Below, one piece after another: positions 18,150 through 25,698 of a DNA stretch of 64,000 nt. The DNA is from an uncultured Macellibacteroides sp. Lineage in GTDB: Bacteria; Bacteroidota; Bacteroidia; Bacteroidales; Tannerellaceae. The translations under genes and the position numbers were made by a program. Numbering within the stretch: the first letter of the stretch is position 1; each line of letters starts with the position of its first letter. The stretch lies in assembly GCF_963667135.1 (NCBI RefSeq), contig NZ_OY762974.1, positions 2,480,001 through 2,544,000 on the forward strand. Reading direction: 5' to 3'. The notes under the pieces are model-generated. The model was not told where the DNA came from. It worked only from the letters and a program-made list of their open reading frames with translations, and did not search any database.

Positions 18150-19994
18150 TTATTCCACTGTAACCGATTTAGCCAGATTACGAGGTTGATCCACATCTTT
18201 GCCTTTGCAAACGGCTATATGGTATGCCATTAGCTGCAAAGGGATGGTGGTGATCAGCGGGTCGAGGCATTCCGTAGTTGCAGGAAGTTCGATACACATA
18301 TCTGCTAATTTAGAGATTACCTCGTCTCCCTCGGATACAAAAGCAATAACTTTTCCTTTGCGGGCCTTGATTTCCTGTATATTACTCAGAATCTTTTCGT
18401 ACATGCCATTGTGAGTGGCAATAACTACTACCGGCATTTCTTCGTCTATAAGAGCGATTGGTCCATGCTTCATTTCTGCGGCCGGATACCCTTCGGCATG
18501 AATGTAAGAGATTTCCTTTAGTTTCAAGGCACCTTCAAGAGCAACCGGATAACTGTAACCCCGTCCCAGATAGATAAAGTTGTGCGCATAGGTGAATGTC
18601 TTTGCTATATCGGCAATCTGAGTGTTCGTACTGATAGCTTTAGCCATCTTGTCTGGTATGCGCTGAAGTTCGCTTACCGTACTTAAAAACTCTTCTTCAC
18701 TGATGGATTTCTTTTCGTGAGCCAACGTTAGCGCCAGCATGGCCAGTACAGTTACCTGACCTGTAAAAGCTTTGGTTGAAGCCACACCAATTTCCGGACC
18801 CACGTGTATGTAAGAACCTGTATGTGTTGCCCGGGGAATGGATGAACCTACCGAATTACAGATACCGTAGATAAAAGCTCCCCTACTTCGTGCCAATTCA
18901 ATCGCCGCAAGTGTATCGGCTGTCTCACCGGACTGAGAGATGGTTATAACAACATCATTTTCGTCAATTACGGGATCTCTGTAGCGGAACTCCGACGCAT
19001 ATTCTACTTCTACCGGTATGCGGCAAAAACTTTCTATAAGGTGTTTACCGATAAGACCGGCGTGCCAGGAGGTACCGCAAGCCACAATGATAAACCGTTT
19101 GGCTTTGAGTAACTTTTCTTTATGGTCGATCACAGCCGACAAAACCACATTGGTTCCTTCCACATTGATTCTTCCTCGCATGCAGTCGCGGATGCAGTTA
19201 GGTTGTTCGAAGATTTCCTTTAGCATAAAGTGGGGATAGCCTCCTTTTTCCAACTGTCCGATATTAAGGGCTACTGTCTGTACTTCGGGAGTTACTGAAA
19301 CGTTGTGAATATTCACGACCTTCAGTTTTTCTCCACAACGCATCAAGGCAATCTCTTCGTCTTCCAGGTAAACAACCTGGTCGGTATATTCGACGATGGG
19401 AGTTGCATCCGAAGCAAGGAAGAATTCGTTTTCGCCGATACCTACCACAAGCGGACTACTTTTGCGTGCTGCAATAATCTCGTCTGGATGTTCTTTGTCC
19501 AATACAGCAATGGCATATGCGCCAATAACCTCACGAAGAGCTAACTGCACTGCAGTAAGTAAATCCAGTTCTTTGGATACCTTTATGTATTCAATAAGTT
19601 GCACCAACACTTCCGTATCCGTACTGCTTTTAAAGGAGTATCCCTTTTGTTGCAACCGGTCTTTAAGTACCGCGTAGTTCTCAATAATTCCATTGTGAAT
19701 CAACGCAATCTTTTCGGAAGACGAGTAGTGGGGGTGAGCATTAGCCTGACAAGGCTCTCCGTGCGTTGCCCAGCGTGTATGAGCAATACCAATTGTACCC
19801 GAAATATCTTTTTGTGAAATATATGCTTCCAGCTCGGACACCTTTCCTTTAGCCTTATAAACATTTAATTCAAGGGCTTTATTTATAATAGCAACACCGG
19901 AACTGTCATATCCACGGTATTCAAGTCGTTTCAATCCTTTGATTAGAATTGGGTATGCCTCACGCATCCCAATGTAGCCGACGATTCCACACAT
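18150..19994 (-). CDS. glmS: Glutamine--fructose-6-phosphate aminotransferase (isomerising)
   Basis: A 614-residue cytosolic enzyme making glucosamine-6-phosphate from fructose-6-phosphate and glutamine, the first step toward UDP-GlcNAc. It begins MCGIVGYIG, with Cys2 as the glutaminase nucleophile after Met removal; the glutaminase domain covers about 2-220 (RWATHGEP, HNGIIENY). Two SIS sugar-isomerase domains follow (ACGTSWHAGLIGK, TISQSGETADT; LGRGYSYPVALEGALKLKE, HAEGYPAAEMKHGPIAL), and the end KSVTVE is canonical. Length is normal. A -7-like box (TATCTTTG) is at 20027-20034. It is convergent with the flavoenzyme operon and probably has no functional tie to it. Its product pool overlaps with that fed by the downstream MurNAc salvage genes. 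Confidence 0.98.
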   Translation of the reverse strand: MCGIVGYIGMREAYPILIKGLKRLEYRGYDSSGVAIINKALELNVYKAKGKVSELEAYISQKDISGTIGIAHTRWATHGEPCQANAHPHYSSSEKIALIHNGIIENYAVLKDRLQQKGYSFKSSTDTEVLVQLIEYIKVSKELDLLTAVQLALREVIGAYAIAVLDKEHPDEIIAARKSSPLVVGIGENEFFLASDATPIVEYTDQVVYLEDEEIALMRCGEKLKVVNIHNVSVTPEVQTVALNIGQLEKGGYPHFMLKEIFEQPNCIRDCMRGRINVEGTNVVLSAVIDHKEKLLKAKRFIIVACGTSWHAGLIGKHLIESFCRIPVEVEYASEFRYRDPVIDENDVVITISQSGETADTLAAIELARSRGAFIYGICNSVGSSIPRATHTGSYIHVGPEIGVASTKAFTGQVTVLAMLALTLAHEKKSISEEEFLSTVSELQRIPDKMAKAISTNTQIADIAKTFTYAHNFIYLGRGYSYPVALEGALKLKEISYIHAEGYPAAEMKHGPIALIDEEMPVVVIATHNGMYEKILSNIQEIKARKGKVIAFVSEGDEVISKLADMCIELPATTECLDPLITTIPLQLMAYHIAVCKGKDVDQPRNLAKSVTVE

Positions 19995-20026
19995 AGTATC
20001 AATATTGTTTTTACATTAATTGCTCG

Positions 20027-20034
20027 CAAAGATA
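20027..20034 (-). promoter_or_regulatory. Probable -7 box of glmS
   Basis: On the minus strand TATCTTTG fits the Bacteroidales consensus TAnnTTTG, 33 bp upstream of the glmS start. The -33 TTTG partner is not well spaced. Confidence 0.45.
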
Positions 20035-20287
20035 AAGATATAAATTGCAAACAGATTTTATTTGTATTAATTTTTTGACAGCTGTGGTTTATTTGTCTTT
20101 AATTTAAACAAATTGGTAGTAATTTTCGTGTTTAATCCTCAAAGTGAAACACTGTTTTATTCGTAATTTCAATCATATATAGTTTGTATATATACGAATG
20201 ATATAATGAACAAAGGAAAATGATTAAACTTTCCTGAGAAAAATTAGTACATGGAAAGGCAAATTTTCTTCGGGACTTATTGCTCTG

Positions 20288-20346
20288 AAAGTATATACTT
20301 TGGCGACTCAAAGTATATACTTTAAAAACTCAAAGTCCTATGTTTG
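20288..20346. repeat. Palindromes spaced exactly 22 bp
   Basis: AAAGTATATACTTT occurs at 20288-20301 and 20310-20323, centres 22 bp apart. A degenerate third copy, CAAAGTCCTATGTTTG at 20331-20346, has its centre a further 22 bp on and keeps only the outer four pairs. A very similar pair lies at 61386-61425. Confidence 0.65.
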
Positions 20347-20460
20347 AAAGTTCAAAATTATATTAAATTTTTCCGTTTGGATTATCAGGATTAACACTAT
20401 AATGTTATCCGATCTAGCTTTGCTTTATTTCTACAGGATCGAAAAAAAATAAAGATTTCT

Positions 20461-20497
20461 TTTGTATATATTGTTTTGTTCGTATATTTGCGAACAT
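20461..20497 (+). promoter_or_regulatory. ars promoter with overlapping ArsR operator
   Basis: TTTG (20461-20464), an 18-nt spacer and TATATTTG (20483-20490) match the Bacteroidales promoter consensus. The -7 box lies inside the palindrome GTTCGTATATTTGCGAAC (20478-20495). The same 18 bases, in reverse, occur in front of arsR (24915-24932), so a repressor bound here would block polymerase. Confidence 0.8.
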
Positions 20498-20536
20498 GTT
20501 TGCCGGGATAGGACAAGCATTTTTTTTGAGATGTAT

Positions 20537-20554
20537 GTTCGTAGTTTTGCGAAT
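20537..20554 (+). promoter_or_regulatory. Second ArsR-like operator
   Basis: GTTCGTAGTTTTGCGAAT keeps the TTCG...CGAA arms of the main operator, 59 bp downstream and about 33 bp before the first ars start codon. It probably strengthens repression. Confidence 0.6.
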
Positions 20555-20587
20555 TACGAAGGATGTTAAACTTTAATTGTAAACGAT

Positions 20588-20821
20588 ATGGATATTAAGA
20601 TTTTAGGAACAGGATGTTCAAGTTGTAAGGCTTTGTATGAAGTGGTAAAACAGGCAGTGCAAGAAGAAGCTATAGAGGCTTCAGTCATTAAAGAGGAAGA
20701 CTTGATGAAGATTATGGAATATAATGTGATGAGTCTGCCGGCGTTGGTAATTAATGAAAAAGTTGTTTCTGCCGGCAAGAAACTTACTGTGGTTCAAGTG
20801 AAAGAACTTATAAATAAATAA
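20588..20821 (+). CDS. arsE: Small thioredoxin-fold redox protein, ArsE-like
   Basis: A 77-residue cytosolic thioredoxin-fold protein of the TM0996/thioredoxin_3 type. The redox motif is at the N-terminal end of the first helix: LGTGCSSCKAL (Cys10 and Cys13), and a cis-Pro segment reads MSLPALVINEKVVSAGK. It is first in the operon and is followed after 10 bp by an ArsF-like protein and a DsbD-like ArsG permease. The trio ArsE-ArsF-ArsG has been described in Bacteroides as a nitroaryl-arsenical reduction and efflux set; here the assignment rests on order and motifs. It could also pass electrons to the arsenate reductase at 23106. Confidence 0.82.
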   Translation: MDIKILGTGCSSCKALYEVVKQAVQEEAIEASVIKEEDLMKIMEYNVMSLPALVINEKVVSAGKKLTVVQVKELINK

Positions 20822-20831
20822 TACTTAGATC

Positions 20832-21263
20832 ATGAATAAATTATTAATTGCATTATTCGCAACCATAGTAAGTGTTACTTCGTTTGCTAAAGGAGGTGAA
20901 CCTTTGCCTGCAATAACTGATTCTAAAAAAGACGTTGTGGAGGTTCTTTATTTTCATGGAAAGCAACGTTGCATTACATGCAAAAGTATTGAGAAACATA
21001 CAAAAAATGTTCTTACTGCTTATTTTGCTGATCAGGTAAAAAATGGGAAGATTGTATTCCGGGTTATTGATATATCTGAGCCTGCTAACGAGAAAATTGC
21101 GGAAAAATATGAAGTTACCTGGTCATCATTATTTATCAACAAATGGAAAGGCGGAAAAGAGAAAGTAAATAATATGACTGAGTTTGGATTTTCTTATGCA
21201 AAATCCTCTCCGGATGTATTTAAAGCTGGCGTTAAGAAAAAGATTGAGGAACTGCTGAAATAA
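20832..21263 (+). CDS. arsF: ArsF-like exported thioredoxin-fold protein
   Basis: A 143-residue protein with a Sec signal (LLIALFATIVSVTSFAKGG) and a thioredoxin-like body: VVEVLYFHGKQRCITCKSIE carries a CxxC motif at about residues 49-52. The later part (WSSLFINKWKGGKEKVNNMT) matches the family named as a nitrophenyl compound nitroreductase subunit ArsF. It is likely periplasmic or attached on the outer face of the inner membrane, taking electrons from the DsbD-like ArsG partner encoded 6 bp downstream. The role in reducing aromatic nitroarsenicals is known for the family, not shown here; a general periplasmic disulfide reductase role is the alternative. Confidence 0.8.
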   Translation: MNKLLIALFATIVSVTSFAKGGEPLPAITDSKKDVVEVLYFHGKQRCITCKSIEKHTKNVLTAYFADQVKNGKIVFRVIDISEPANEKIAEKYEVTWSSLFINKWKGGKEKVNNMTEFGFSYAKSSPDVFKAGVKKKIEELLK

Positions 21264-21269
21264 CCTGCG

Positions 21270-21977
21270 ATGGAATATCTTCAATCTTTATTGGAAAATA
21301 GCAATCTGCCTGTTCTTACGGCTTTTATCCTCGGATTACTTACTGCAGTAAGTCCCTGTCCGTTGGCAACCAATATAACGGCAATAGGTTTTATTAGCAA
21401 AGATATTGAAAGTAAACATCGGATTTTCTGGAGTGGAATTTTATATACAGTGGGGAGAGTAATTACTTACACACTGTTGGGATTTATTCTTATTCCGATT
21501 CTCCGAGAAGGTTCCAGTATGTATGCAATTCAGAAGATTGTAAGTAAATACGGAGAAATGTTTATTGCTCCGGCTCTTATTTTAATTGGATTGTACTTGC
21601 TTTTTGGTGAGCGTCTCAATTTGCCAAAGTTTGGCTTCTCAGGAGGAAATGGCAAACTATCGCATAAAGGAAGTCTCGGAGCATTGCTTCTTGGTATTTT
21701 GTTTGCGTTAGCTTTTTGCCCTACCAGTGGTGTGTTCTATTTTGGGATGTTAATTCCAATGGCAGCAGCCGAAACCGGTGGGTATTTGTTGCCGGTTGTA
21801 TTTGCAATAGCCACAGGATTGCCAGTACTAATTGTTGCCTGGATATTGGCTTATAGTGTGGCAAGCCTTGGCAAGTTCTATAAACGAATGCAGGTGTTCG
21901 AGAAATGGTTTCGTAAAGCCGTAGCCTTTCTTTTTATTGCGGTTGGTATTTATTACGGTATAATTTATTATTTATAA
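21270..21977 (+). CDS. arsG: ArsG-like / CcdA-DsbD-type membrane electron carrier or permease
   Basis: A 235-residue protein with about six membrane helices and the paired cysteines of the CcdA/DsbD transmembrane domain: TAVSPCPLATNIT near residue 30 and ALAFCPTSGVFYFGM near residue 150. This family moves reducing power from cytosolic thioredoxin to periplasmic partners; members beside ArsE and ArsF are called ArsG and are described as efflux permeases for aromatic aminoarsenicals. The tight spacing to arsF (6 bp) and the thioredoxin-like proteins on both sides of the membrane support an electron relay. Transport and electron transfer cannot be told apart from sequence. Confidence 0.82.
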   Translation: MEYLQSLLENSNLPVLTAFILGLLTAVSPCPLATNITAIGFISKDIESKHRIFWSGILYTVGRVITYTLLGFILIPILREGSSMYAIQKIVSKYGEMFIAPALILIGLYLLFGERLNLPKFGFSGGNGKLSHKGSLGALLLGILFALAFCPTSGVFYFGMLIPMAAAETGGYLLPVVFAIATGLPVLIVAWILAYSVASLGKFYKRMQVFEKWFRKAVAFLFIAVGIYYGIIYYL

Positions 21978-22019
21978 CTATAAAAGAATTGTTTCGTACT
22001 AATTAATAAAGAAGAGTAA

Positions 22020-23054
22020 ATGAAAAAATTAGCTTTTTTAGACCGATATCTGACGGTTTGGATTTTTGCCGCTATGATTATTGGCGTTCTCGCAGGCTAT
22101 ATTTACCCTGGTATCGTTGATTTCTGGGGACAGTTTGAAGTTGGAACTACTAATATACCTTTGGCAGTGGGTTTGATTTTAATGATGTATCCACCCTTGG
22201 CCAAAGTAAAATACGAGGAATTAGGCAAGGTATTTACAGATAAAAAAGTGCTTACAATTTCATTGGTTTTGAACTGGATTATAGGTCCAGTACTGATGTT
22301 TGCACTTGGCATCATATTCCTGCATAGCTATCCGGAATACATGTATGGGTTGATTATGATTGGACTTGCCCGATGTATTGCCATGGTACTTGTTTGGAAT
22401 GATTTGGCAAAAGGAAATCCGGAATATGCCGCCGGTTTGGTTGCGCTTAACAGCATTTTTCAGGTACTGTTCTTTTCAGTTTATGCTTATCTGTTTCTGG
22501 CCGTATTTCCGGGATGGTTGGGCTTGCCAACGACAGAAGCGGTGGAAAGTATTACAATTGGAACCATTGCTCATAGTGTATTTATTTATTTGGGTATTCC
22601 TTTTATAGCCGGGTTTGTTTCACGGTTTATTCTTGTGCGGATAAAAGGGAAAGAGTGGTTTTACGAGAAATATATTCCGAGGGTAAGTCCCATTACCTTA
22701 ATCGCTTTACTTTTTACGATTGTGGTGATGTTTTCTTACAAAGGAGAATATATCGTGAAGCTACCTTACGATGTACTTCTTATTGCGGTTCCACTTGTAG
22801 CATACTTTGTGATAATGTTCTTTTTGTCTTTTTGGTTAACGAAAAAAACAGGGACGGATTATTCAAAGACAACATCAGTAGCTTTCACGGCATCGGGTAA
22901 TAATTTTGAACTGGCCATTGCCGTAGCTATCGCTACTTTTGGAATCAATTCGGGAGTGGCATTTGCAGCCGTAATTGGTCCGCTGGTTGAGGTTCCTGCA
23001 CTTATTTTACTTGTTAAATATGCACTTAAGCATCAAAATAAATTTAAGTCGTAA
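22020..23054 (+). CDS. acr3: Arsenite efflux transporter, ACR3 family
   Basis: A 344-residue inner-membrane carrier with about ten helices that exports As(III). Family marks are the conserved cysteine in [18 protein letters not shown] and the conserved glutamate in [18 protein letters not shown] near the C-terminus, both needed for transport in studied ACR3 proteins. [18 protein letters not shown] is also typical. The length is normal. It follows arsG by 42 bp and precedes the arsenate reductase gene by 51 bp. Confidence 0.95.
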   Translation: MKKLAFLDRYLTVWIFAAMIIGVLAGYIYPGIVDFWGQFEVGTTNIPLAVGLILMMYPPLAKVKYEELGKVFTDKKVLTISLVLNWIIGPVLMFALGIIFLHSYPEYMYGLIMIGLARCIAMVLVWNDLAKGNPEYAAGLVALNSIFQVLFFSVYAYLFLAVFPGWLGLPTTEAVESITIGTIAHSVFIYLGIPFIAGFVSRFILVRIKGKEWFYEKYIPRVSPITLIALLFTIVVMFSYKGEYIVKLPYDVLLIAVPLVAYFVIMFFLSFWLTKKTGTDYSKTTSVAFTASGNNFELAIAVAIATFGINSGVAFAAVIGPLVEVPALILLVKYALKHQNKFKS

Positions 23055-23105
23055 TAATGTCCGTTTTTCTGACAGACTAATAGTTTAATTAATTAAAAAT
23101 GGATT

Positions 23106-23525
23106 ATGAGAGTATTGATTCTTTGTACAGGAAATAGCTGTCGCAGCCAAATGGCACACGGCTTCTTGCAATCATTTGATAAAAACCTGATTGTTCGTTC
23201 TGCCGGAACTGCTGCTGCCGGAAAACTAAATGAAGGTGCTGTTAAGGCAATGAAGGAAGTAGGTATTGATATTAGTCTCCATACATCCGACCCGGTTGAA
23301 ATGTATTTGGGTGAAGAATGGGATTATGTAATTACGGTCTGCGGCGGAGCCAACGAAACCTGTCCTATGTTTGTTGGAAAAGTAAAACATCGTTTGCACA
23401 TAGGTTTTGATGACCCATCGCATGCTACAGGTACTCCCGAATTCATTGAAAGTGAATTCCGCAGAGTAAGAGACGAAATCAAAGCGCAGTTTTACGAATT
23501 ATATATTAGAGAAATTAAGGGCTGA
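23106..23525 (+). CDS. arsC: Arsenate reductase, thioredoxin-coupled (LMW-PTP fold)
   Basis: A 139-residue cytosolic enzyme reducing arsenate to arsenite for export by ACR3. The P-loop CTGNSCRSQ holds the nucleophile Cys7 and the Arg of the CX5R motif. A CX6C pair, CGGANETC (Cys79 and Cys86), matches the redox-relay cysteines of the Staphylococcus-type ArsC, and GFDDPSHATGT carries the general-acid Asp. This points to thioredoxin as the reductant, perhaps the small protein encoded at 20588. The gene is 16 bp before arsP. Confidence 0.93.
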   Translation: MRVLILCTGNSCRSQMAHGFLQSFDKNLIVRSAGTAAAGKLNEGAVKAMKEVGIDISLHTSDPVEMYLGEEWDYVITVCGGANETCPMFVGKVKHRLHIGFDDPSHATGTPEFIESEFRRVRDEIKAQFYELYIREIKG

Positions 23526-23541
23526 ATACATATATTAAATT

Positions 23542-24510
23542 ATGATACAAGAATTTGCAAACTGGCTTGTTTATGGAGTTTTTGGTTTGGATGCAGCCAC
23601 TCATCTAGGGACTGCCGTGAATTTCTTTTTTTACGACACAATTAAAATACTTATTCTTTTGTTTTTAATTAGCGTGCTGATGGGGGGAATCAATGCCTAT
23701 TTCCCTATCGATCGTGTACGCAATTATCTGGCATCTCATAAATTATATGGGTTACAATATCTGCTGGCCTCTCTTTTTGGGGCAGTTACACCCTTTTGTT
23801 CATGTTCGTCTATCCCCCTGTTCATTGGTTTTGTAAAAGGAGGCATACCTTTAGGAGTAACCTTTGCATTTCTGATAACCTCTCCTTTGGTGAACGAAGT
23901 GGCAATAGCCTTATTTTTAGGAACATTCGGACTTAAAATCACTTTAATATATGCATTTAGTGGTATAATGTTAGGAGTAATTGGCGGATATGTTTTAAGC
24001 AAGTTTAAATTGGACAAGTATCTTAGCGAGTGGGTAAGACAGATTCAGGCAAATGCGAATGTTGAATCGGTAGCCTGGGAAGGCGAAAAAACTCCTTTTG
24101 TAAAACGCTTGCCGGTAATTGTAAAAGACGCCTGGAATATTGTAAGAGGTGTATTACTTTATATTATTATAGGTATTGCTATTGGTGCTTTTATGCATGG
24201 TTATGTGCCGGAAGGATTCTTTGAACAATATATGTCGAAAAGTAACTGGTATGCGGTTCCATTGTCAGTACTTTTAGCAGTGCCCATGTATGCAAATGCA
24301 GCAGGTATTGTGCCAGTTATCGAAGTTTTTGTAGCTAAAGGAATACCGGTTGGTACAGCAATCGCATTTATGATGGCAGTGGTGGGGTTGTCTTTACCTG
24401 AGGCTACACTACTTAAAAAAGTAATGACCTGGCGTCTGATAGGAGTATTCTTTGGAACAGTTACGTTGTTTATTATTTTTTCAGGGTATCTGTTTAATCT
24501 GGTTTTGTAA
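23542..24510 (+). CDS. arsP: ArsP-type permease (organoarsenical/metal efflux)
   Basis: A 322-residue membrane protein of the former DUF318 permease family, with about eight helices in two similar halves. The hallmark TPFCSCSSIPLFIGF (Cys86, Cys88) lies in the first half, and a matching but Cys-free segment, VPMYANAAGIVPVI, lies in the second. Members export trivalent organoarsenicals (ArsP) or, in a related branch, copper or zinc. The position in an operon bounded by ArsR operators favours arsenicals. It is the last gene of the operon; a bidirectional terminator follows at 24521-24550. Confidence 0.88.
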   Translation: MIQEFANWLVYGVFGLDAATHLGTAVNFFFYDTIKILILLFLISVLMGGINAYFPIDRVRNYLASHKLYGLQYLLASLFGAVTPFCSCSSIPLFIGFVKGGIPLGVTFAFLITSPLVNEVAIALFLGTFGLKITLIYAFSGIMLGVIGGYVLSKFKLDKYLSEWVRQIQANANVESVAWEGEKTPFVKRLPVIVKDAWNIVRGVLLYIIIGIAIGAFMHGYVPEGFFEQYMSKSNWYAVPLSVLLAVPMYANAAGIVPVIEVFVAKGIPVGTAIAFMMAVVGLSLPEATLLKKVMTWRLIGVFFGTVTLFIIFSGYLFNLVL

Positions 24511-24520
24511 CTATATACAA

Positions 24521-24550
24521 GCCCGGTGTCTTCACAATAAGGCACCGGGT
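24521..24550. terminator. Bidirectional terminator between arsP and arsR
   Basis: CCCGGTG pairs with CACCGGG (24522-24528 with 24543-24549), extended by two further pairs inward, one of them a G-T wobble. On the plus strand the arm is followed by TATAATATTTTTA. It separates the convergent arsP and arsR genes. Confidence 0.8.
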
Positions 24551-24565
24551 ATAATATTTTTACTG

Positions 24566-24898
24566 TTAATCGCAGCACACATCTTTTACTTTTATGCCCG
24601 CAAAGAATTGGCTTAGTAACTTACTTGCCAGTTCCCAATTTTCCCTATTGATGCAATACCGTACTTTAGGCGCTTCTATTTCTCCCTGAATAAGCCCGGC
24701 ATCTTTCAATTCATTTAAATGTTGCGACACGGTTGCTTTTGCGATAGGTAATTCATCGTGAATGTCGCCGAAAAAACAACTTTCCTGAGAAGCCAGAAAA
24801 GCCAGAATGGCTATTCTGGCAGGATGTCCCATAGCTTTAGTAAAACGTGCTATCTGTTCATGCTGTGCTGTATAGCCTTTTTTATTTTCTTTTTCCAT
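24566..24898 (-). CDS. arsR: ArsR-family metalloregulatory repressor
   Basis: A 110-residue winged helix-turn-helix repressor. The start at MEKENKKGYT (24898) is chosen because the open frame further upstream runs through the operator at 24915-24932. Motifs: KAMGHPARIAILAFLASQ at the domain start and IAKATVSQHLNELKDAGLI as the recognition helix. Cys41 (SQESCFFGDI) and the C-terminal pair Cys108-Cys109 (KDVCCD) are possible As(III) ligands, unlike the classical CVC motif. The operator in its own promoter implies autoregulation, and the same site in front of arsE implies control of the whole operon. Confidence 0.92.
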   Translation of the reverse strand: MEKENKKGYTAQHEQIARFTKAMGHPARIAILAFLASQESCFFGDIHDELPIAKATVSQHLNELKDAGLIQGEIEAPKVRYCINRENWELASKLLSQFFAGIKVKDVCCD

Positions 24899-24914
24899 AT
24901 CAGTTGAATTGTAT

Positions 24915-24932
24915 GTTCGCAAATATACGAAC
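24915..24932 (-). promoter_or_regulatory. ArsR operator in the arsR promoter
   Basis: The reverse complement reads GTTCGTATATTTGCGAAC, identical over 18 bases to the operator at 20478-20495. It includes a TATATTTG -7 box for arsR and ends 17 bp from the start codon. Confidence 0.8.
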
Positions 24933-24999
24933 ACGATTTGTATAAACAATATTTATTTTGTTTTTTTAAGCCATCTCTGGCCGCCTCATGCATGACTGT

Positions 25000-25572
25000 T
25001 TAGGTTAAAAGAAAAATCAGGGGAAGATAATCTTTCAAATCAATACGTAATTGTTTCAGTGCCTGCTGTATCCGGTAGTCAACGGTTTTAGCCGAAATAT
25101 TCAGACGCAGACCTATCTCTTTGTAAGTCATTTTTTGAAACCTGTTCATTTCAAAGGCTTCGCGGTAACTTTCCGGCAAAGCAAGAATTGCGTTCTCGAT
25201 CCTTTTGGTCAGTTCTTCTACTTCATAAAAATCAGGATTTTCATAAAGAGATTGAAGACTTTCGTGAAGAGTATTAAAAATCCGTTGTTTTAATTCGTTT
25301 CTGCTTATTAATGTAAGGCACCTGTTTTTTACAGCTTTAAACAAATAGCTTTTGGGCGAAGACTCCCATATGGGCGCATCATGGTTCTCCCAGAACCAAA
25401 TCATAACTTCCTGAGCAATTTCCTGTCCATCTTCTAATTCAACAAATTGGCTGGCATAACCGCATAAAGCCGGATAATGGCGCAGAAAAAAAACTTCAAA
25501 AGCTTTTTCGTTTCCTTTTTGAATGAGATTATAGAGCTGTTCGTCGGTATTTTGAGAAGTGTAGTCAGGCAT
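25000..25572 (-). CDS. ECF RNA polymerase sigma factor (locus 2, divergent)
   Basis: A 190-residue ECF sigma factor. Region 2 spans about residues 22-90 (AFEVFFLRHYPALCGYA, then GQEIAQEVMIWFWENHD) and region 4 about 120-175 (ALPESYREAFEMNRFQKMTY, KEIGLRLNISAKTVDYRIQQ). Unlike the other two loci here, it is transcribed away from its likely anti-sigma gene (25699), with 126 bp between the starts. It should control the FecR-SusC-SusD operon and perhaps the whole peptidoglycan salvage island. It is on the same strand as arsR, 101 bp upstream of it. Confidence 0.9.
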   Translation of the reverse strand: MPDYTSQNTDEQLYNLIQKGNEKAFEVFFLRHYPALCGYASQFVELEDGQEIAQEVMIWFWENHDAPIWESSPKSYLFKAVKNRCLTLISRNELKQRIFNTLHESLQSLYENPDFYEVEELTKRIENAILALPESYREAFEMNRFQKMTYKEIGLRLNISAKTVDYRIQQALKQLRIDLKDYLPLIFLLT

Positions 25573-25698
25573 CCAATAACTATCTTTTCTGCAAACATAA
25601 TACTTTTTAAGCTTTCGATGGATAAATTTTAAAAAAAAATGTATTTGTGTTTAGGACATTCCTTTTCTTGTTAGTCATATATATAAATAAACAGAAAA

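Larger units (their letters stand above)
19995..20587. other. 593-bp divergent intergenic region, glmS / ars operon
   Basis: It contains the glmS -7 box (20027-20034), two or three 22-bp-phased palindromes (20288-20346), an ars promoter with an ArsR operator (20461-20497) and a second operator half-palindrome pair (20537-20554). No gene is seen in it. Confidence 0.7.

Noticed and set aside
24899-24949. Longer arsR reading frame starting at 24949
   Set aside because: The extra 17 codons run through the operator and -7 box, so translation cannot start there if the promoter is where it appears.
25573-25698. ECF-type promoter element in the locus 2 divergent gap
   Set aside because: A loose TTTAGGACATT...GTTAGTCATATA resemblance was noticed, but it does not match the locus 1 or 3 elements well enough to call.
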